Source: an uncultured Actinomycetes bacterium | GTDB lineage: Bacteria; Actinomycetota; Thermoleophilia; Solirubrobacterales; 70-9 | Assembly (NCBI GenBank): GCA_937907435.1 | Contig: CALCIA010000056.1 | Coordinates: 1-8,985, forward strand | Reading direction: 5' to 3' | DNA: 8,985 bases | Part shown: one piece after another, positions 6,010 to 8,985 of the stretch | Numbering within the stretch: position 1 is the stretch's first letter | Layout of the letters: each line of letters begins with the position of its first letter | The notes under the pieces: model-generated | What the model was told of the DNA's origin: nothing | Databases searched by the model: none | The model's input: the letters and a program-made list of their open reading frames with translations, nothing else | Made by a program: the position numbers and the translations under genes

Positions 6010-7149
6010 ATGAACCGTGTCCCCTTCCGTGCCTTGCTCGCCGCCGCGGCGTTAGGCCTCGTCGCGCTGCTCGTGGCGGCCTGCGGGTCGAGCGACAAGG
6101 CGCCGGCGGGCTCCAAGGAGCTCACCTTCAAGCTCACCGACGCCGGCTGCGAACCGGTCAAGGCGACCGCGCCGGCCGGGCCGATCAACTTCAAGGTCGA
6201 AAACGGCGGCACGACCAAGTACTCGGAGCTCGAGATCCTCGACGGCGAAACGATCCTCGGCGAGCGCGAGAACATCACCGAAGGCCTCTCCGGCAGCTTC
6301 TCGCTGACCCTCGAAGAAGGCGAATACGCGGTGCGCTGCAAGGAAGAAGGCGGCGAAGGGGAAGGCACGCTGGTGGTCACCGGCAAGCTCGAAACCAAGA
6401 AGAGCCCGGAGATCGAAAAGGCGATCGCCGACTACCGCTCCTACCTGGAGGAAAACACCGACGAGCTGACGGCGAAGACGAAGCCGTTCGTCGCCGCGGT
6501 CGTGGCGGGGAACATCGCCAAGGCGAAGCAGCTCTACCCGGAAGCGCGCATCCCGTACGAGCGGATCGAGCCGGTGGCGGAGAGCTTCGGCGACCTCGAC
6601 CCGCGCATCGACGCGCGTGAAAACGACGTCAAGCCGAGCGAATTCGGCGGCTTCCACCGGATCGAGAAAGCCCTCTGGGAAGAAGAAAGCCTGCAGGGCA
6701 TGAAGCCGGTCGCCGAAGAATTGACGGCGAACGTCGAGGAACTGGAAGAAAAAGTGAAGGGCGTGAAACTGCAGGCGGTCCAGATCGCCAACGGCGCCAA
6801 CGAGCTCCTGACCGAGGTCTCGACCTCGAAGATCACCGGCGAGGAGGAGCGCTACTCGCACATCGACCTGGTCGACTTCAAGGCCAACGTCGAAGGCTCC
6901 CAGGTGGCGTTCGAAGCGGTCGCCCCGCTGATCGCCAAGCAGGACCCGAAGCTGGCCAAGGAAATCGAAGCGGACCTCGAAGCCGTCTACGCGGCGCTCG
7001 AGCCCTACGAAACGAGCAAGTGGCCCGGCTTCGTCCTCTACGAAGAACTCAGCAAAGCCGACACCCGCAAATTGGCGCAGTCGATCGACACGCTGGCCGA
7101 GAAATTGGCGCTCGTTCCGGCCCAGATCGCCAAGGGGGAACAGGCGTAG
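6010..7149 (+). CDS. efeO: EfeO, iron-binding lipoprotein with cupredoxin and M75 domains
   Basis: This is the extracytoplasmic iron-capture partner of EfeU. The 379-residue protein begins with a lipoprotein signal: a hydrophobic core at about 8-22 and lipobox LVAAC with Cys25. Residues 36-126 form the cupredoxin-like (Cup) domain; Cys47 and Cys110 are candidates for its metal site. From about 133 to the end comes the alpha-helical M75 domain with the HxxE motif, HRIEKALW at 216-223 (His216, Glu219), and the conserved YSHIDLVDFKANVEG at 282-296. This two-domain form is the E. coli EfeO type. A clear Shine-Dalgarno AAGGAG lies 9 bases before the ATG. The 172-base gap after efeB carries an operator-like palindrome and a hairpin, so efeO is probably also transcribed by itself. 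Codon choice is richer in GAA and AAG than in its neighbours, as expected of its charged composition. Confidence 0.95.
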   Translation: MNRVPFRALLAAAALGLVALLVAACGSSDKAPAGSKELTFKLTDAGCEPVKATAPAGPINFKVENGGTTKYSELEILDGETILGERENITEGLSGSFSLTLEEGEYAVRCKEEGGEGEGTLVVTGKLETKKSPEIEKAIADYRSYLEENTDELTAKTKPFVAAVVAGNIAKAKQLYPEARIPYERIEPVAESFGDLDPRIDARENDVKPSEFGGFHRIEKALWEEESLQGMKPVAEELTANVEELEEKVKGVKLQAVQIANGANELLTEVSTSKITGEEERYSHIDLVDFKANVEGSQVAFEAVAPLIAKQDPKLAKEIEADLEAVYAALEPYETSKWPGFVLYEELSKADTRKLAQSIDTLAEKLALVPAQIAKGEQA

Positions 7150-7172
7150 CCGTAACCCGCCGGGCCGTCGCC

Positions 7173-7178
7173 TAGCCT
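7173..7178 (+). promoter_or_regulatory. Candidate -10 box for recQ
   Basis: TAGCCT stands 8 bases before the GTG at 7187 and has no Shine-Dalgarno behind it, a spacing that suits a leaderless transcript. The identical hexamer precedes zwf. Read-through from efeO, which ends 37 bases before the recQ start, is also possible. Confidence 0.4.
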
Positions 7179-7186
7179 GGGTGGTC

Positions 7187-8752
7187 GTGCTCTCCCCCGC
7201 CGACAGAGCAGACGAACTGCTGCGCGAGCTCGGGTACGCCGATTGGCGGCCCGGGCAGCGCGAGGCGGTGATCGCGGCCCTGGAAGGGCGCGATTCGCTG
7301 ATCGTGATGCCGACCGGCGGCGGCAAGAGCCTCTGCTACCAGCTGCCGGGGCTGGCGTCGGAGGACCTGACGATCGTCGTCAGCCCACTGATCGCGCTGA
7401 TGCGCGACCAGTGGCTGCGGCTGACCCAGGCCGGGCACCCGGTGGCGATGGTCTCCTCGGCGATGGACGAAGGGGAAACCTGGGAGGCGCTGGAGTCGGT
7501 GCGCGACGGGCGGGCGCGGATCGTCTACTGCGCGCCGGAGCGCTTCGCCTCGCGGGTCTTCCTCGACGCGATCGGGCAGCGCAAGATCGACCTGCTGGCG
7601 GTCGACGAGGCCCACTGCGTGTCCGAGTGGGGGCACGACTTCCGGCCCGACTACCTGCGGCTGCCGCAGATCGCCGAGCGGCTGGGCCGGCCGACCGTGA
7701 TGGCCTGCACGGCGACGGCGACGGTGCAGGTCGCGGTGGAGATCGCGCAGCGCTTCGAGATGCGCGACCCGCTGCGGGTGCGGGCGGGCTTCGACCGTCC
7801 CAACATCTCCTTCGACGTGATCGCGCTGGAGGGCAAGGGCTCGAAGGCACGGCGCCAGGCGCTGCTGGAGACGGGGCTCGCCGACCCGGCGAACCGGCCC
7901 GCGATCGTCTACTGCGGGACGCGCAAGGACACCGACGAGGTGGCCGCGGAGCTGCGCGGGACGGGACTGCGGGCGCTCGCCTACCACGCCGGGATGGAAG
8001 GCCACGAGCGCTCGGTGGTGCAGCGGCGCTTCATGTCGGGGGGCGAGGACGCGGTCGACGTGGTCGTCGCCACCAACGCCTTCGGCATGGGCGTCGACAA
8101 GGCCGACGTGCGCTCGGTCTGGCACATGGCGATCCCGACCTCGGTCGAGGCCTACTACCAGGAGGCCGGGCGCGCCGGGCGCGACGGCCTGCCCGCGCGG
8201 GCGGTGATGCTGGCGATGAAGTCCGACCTCGGCCGGCTGGTGCGCTTCAACGAACAGCGCGCGGGCGACCCGGAGCTGGCGATCGCCCACGAGCGCGGCT
8301 GGCGCGCCTACCGGGCGATCAAAAGCTTCATCTACGGCACCCGCTGCCGCCGCCAGGCCCTGCTCGCCCACTTCGGCGACCGCCGCGCCGAGACCGCGCC
8401 CCTCGGTCGTTGCTGCGACATCTGCGACATGCTCGACTGGCTGCCCGACCCGGACACGATCGCCGTCCGCCGCCCCGCCCGCTCGAGCGGCTCCTCCACC
8501 CCGGCCCCCGACCTCTCGCCCGACGACGCCCCCCTCTTCGAAGCGCTCAAAAAGTGGCGCCTCCAGGCGGCCGCGGGCAAGCCCGCCTACACGGTCGCCA
8601 ACAACAAGACCCTGGCCTCGATCGCCGCCCGCCGCCCCACCGGCCGCGCCGCCCTGATCGAGATCAGCGGCGTCGGCCCGGCCTTCGTCGGCAAGTACGC
8701 CGATGACGTGCTGGCGCTGGTGGCGGAGCACGGGTCGCGATTGGCGGCCTGA
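7187..8752 (+). CDS. recQ: ATP-dependent DNA helicase RecQ, short form
   Basis: The product is a superfamily 2 3'-5' DNA helicase for recombination and fork repair. Counting from GTG 7187 (521 residues), motif 0 is WRPGQ at 20-24, Walker A MPTGGGKS at 41-48 (Lys47), DEAHCVSEWGHDFRP at 140-154 (motif II plus the RecQ aromatic-rich loop), TATAT at 175-179, motif V ATNAFGMGVDK at 295-305 and motif VI QEAGRAGRDG at 325-334. The zinc subdomain follows, with Cys387, Cys409, Cys410 and Cys413. There is no room for the winged-helix RQC part; a Ser/Pro-rich linker (about 430-445) leads to an HRDC domain at about 449-515. An in-frame GTG at 7181 is the alternative start, but it lies only 2 bases after the presumed -10 box. 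The inverted repeat begins one base after the stop. Confidence 0.95.
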   Translation: MLSPADRADELLRELGYADWRPGQREAVIAALEGRDSLIVMPTGGGKSLCYQLPGLASEDLTIVVSPLIALMRDQWLRLTQAGHPVAMVSSAMDEGETWEALESVRDGRARIVYCAPERFASRVFLDAIGQRKIDLLAVDEAHCVSEWGHDFRPDYLRLPQIAERLGRPTVMACTATATVQVAVEIAQRFEMRDPLRVRAGFDRPNISFDVIALEGKGSKARRQALLETGLADPANRPAIVYCGTRKDTDEVAAELRGTGLRALAYHAGMEGHERSVVQRRFMSGGEDAVDVVVATNAFGMGVDKADVRSVWHMAIPTSVEAYYQEAGRAGRDGLPARAVMLAMKSDLGRLVRFNEQRAGDPELAIAHERGWRAYRAIKSFIYGTRCRRQALLAHFGDRRAETAPLGRCCDICDMLDWLPDPDTIAVRRPARSSGSSTPAPDLSPDDAPLFEALKKWRLQAAAGKPAYTVANNKTLASIAARRPTGRAALIEISGVGPAFVGKYADDVLALVAEHGSRLAA

Positions 8753-8753
8753 G

Positions 8754-8981
8754 GGGGCGGGGGTCCGCGGCGTTGGCGGCCGTCCGAGGGAGGTCCTGGG
8801 CTCCTCATGGGGGTCCTGGCAGGCTGTGACCCCCATGAGGAGCCCAGGACGTGAGGCGTTCGTGGGAAAGCCGGCACAGGGACGTGAGGAAGTCGGACTT
8901 ACGTGACGATCAGGCCCGGGAGCTTCCACGCCTCGGCCGGATCCGTGACGAAGATGCCGGGAACGTCACACTTTCCGGCCC
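8754..8981 (-). repeat. Right copy of inverted flanking repeat
   Basis: This is the inverted partner of 1-234, with the same internal order read on the minus strand: an ORF tail ending in TAA (8901-8899), a spacer, a 22-bp hairpin (8793-8850) and a G/C-rich tract. It starts one base after the recQ stop codon. It lacks the 9-base duplication of the left copy and has a 3-base insertion near 8773. The copies differ at scattered positions, so they are two real loci and not one sequence read twice through an assembly palindrome. Similarity reaches to within 4 bases of the window edge. Confidence 0.9.
8793..8850. terminator. Perfect 22-bp hairpin, likely bidirectional terminator after recQ
   Basis: Arms 8793-8814 and 8829-8850 pair perfectly over 22 bp around a 14-base loop. 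The hairpin begins 40 bases after the recQ stop codon. Because the repeat is inverted, the recQ transcript and the gnd-pgl transcript would carry the same hairpin in the same orientation at their 3' ends. There is no T-tract. Its position between convergent reading frames supports a terminator or 3'-end stabiliser; an integral part of a mobile element is the alternative. Confidence 0.55.
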
Positions 8982-8985
8982 CGGG
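8899..8985 (-). CDS. 3' end of an unidentified gene entering from the right (partial)
   Basis: On the minus strand a frame is open from the window edge to a TAA at 8901-8899, giving 28 residues that include GKCDVPGIFVTDPAEAWKL and end in IVT. It is a paralogue of the tail at 3-83, with Arg to Lys twice, Val to Ala, Asp to Gly and Pro to Leu. It converges on recQ with an identical hairpin in between, mirroring the left end of the window. The function is unknown. Recurrence of both the tail and its downstream non-coding DNA suggests two copies of one dispersed element or duplicated locus. Confidence 0.4.
   Translation of the reverse strand, partial: PGAGKCDVPGIFVTDPAEAWKLPGLIVT

Noticed and set aside
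5931..6620. GTG-started frame beginning inside the efeO leader hairpin
   Set aside because: There is no ribosome binding site, and it overlaps efeO in a shifted frame with Arg-rich shadow composition.
7172..8929. Long minus-strand open frame (585 codons) over recQ running into the right repeat
   Set aside because: It is a shadow of recQ. Its shared N-terminal peptide with the frame at 53-409 only reflects that both start inside the two repeat copies.
1..8985. CRISPR array, tRNA or rRNA genes, phage or defence genes
   Set aside because: No regularly spaced repeats, cloverleaf-like segments or matching protein motifs were found. All long coding space is taken by the seven housekeeping and iron genes.

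Overview
This window is a high-GC bacterial segment with seven intact genes. All seven have actinobacterial character: strong G/C bias at third codon positions, a twin-arginine (Tat) peroxidase, a lipoprotein EfeO, a short-form 6-phosphogluconate dehydrogenase, and several start codons that lack a Shine-Dalgarno site but sit just behind a TANNNT box, as in leaderless transcripts. I would guess Actinomycetota, perhaps the Thermoleophilia side, but nothing in the window fixes the taxon (no rRNA or tRNA seen).

Layout. Bases 1-234 and 8754-8981 are two diverged copies of one repeat in inverted orientation. Each copy holds, from outside in, the last codons of an unidentified gene running into the window, its TAA stop, a short spacer and a perfect 22-bp hairpin. 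The inner ends lie 9 and 1 bases from the stop codons of pgl and recQ. Between the repeats come: a leftward pair gnd-pgl (1942 down to 244); a 305-bp divergent intergenic region carrying a perfect 22-bp-arm palindrome (2061-2111); rightward zwf (2248-3657); rightward efeU-efeB-efeO (3704-7149); and rightward recQ (7187-8752).

Function. zwf, pgl and gnd together form the complete oxidative branch of the pentose phosphate pathway, converting glucose-6-phosphate to ribulose-5-phosphate, CO2 and reduced nicotinamide cofactor. efeU, efeB and efeO encode the EfeUOB iron importer: a Ftr1-type permease, a Tat-exported DyP-type haem peroxidase and a lipoprotein with cupredoxin and M75 domains. A 14-bp palindrome, TTAGGGnnCCCTAA, occurs twice just before efeU and once before efeO, and looks like the operator of an iron-responsive regulator. 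efeO also has its own leader with a long hairpin. recQ is a housekeeping repair helicase of helicase-Zn-HRDC type.

The genes are ordinary. The less ordinary material is non-coding: the inverted repeats that enclose the block, the identical hairpins at the 3' ends of both outward-facing operons, the palindrome between gnd and zwf, and the repeated operator.
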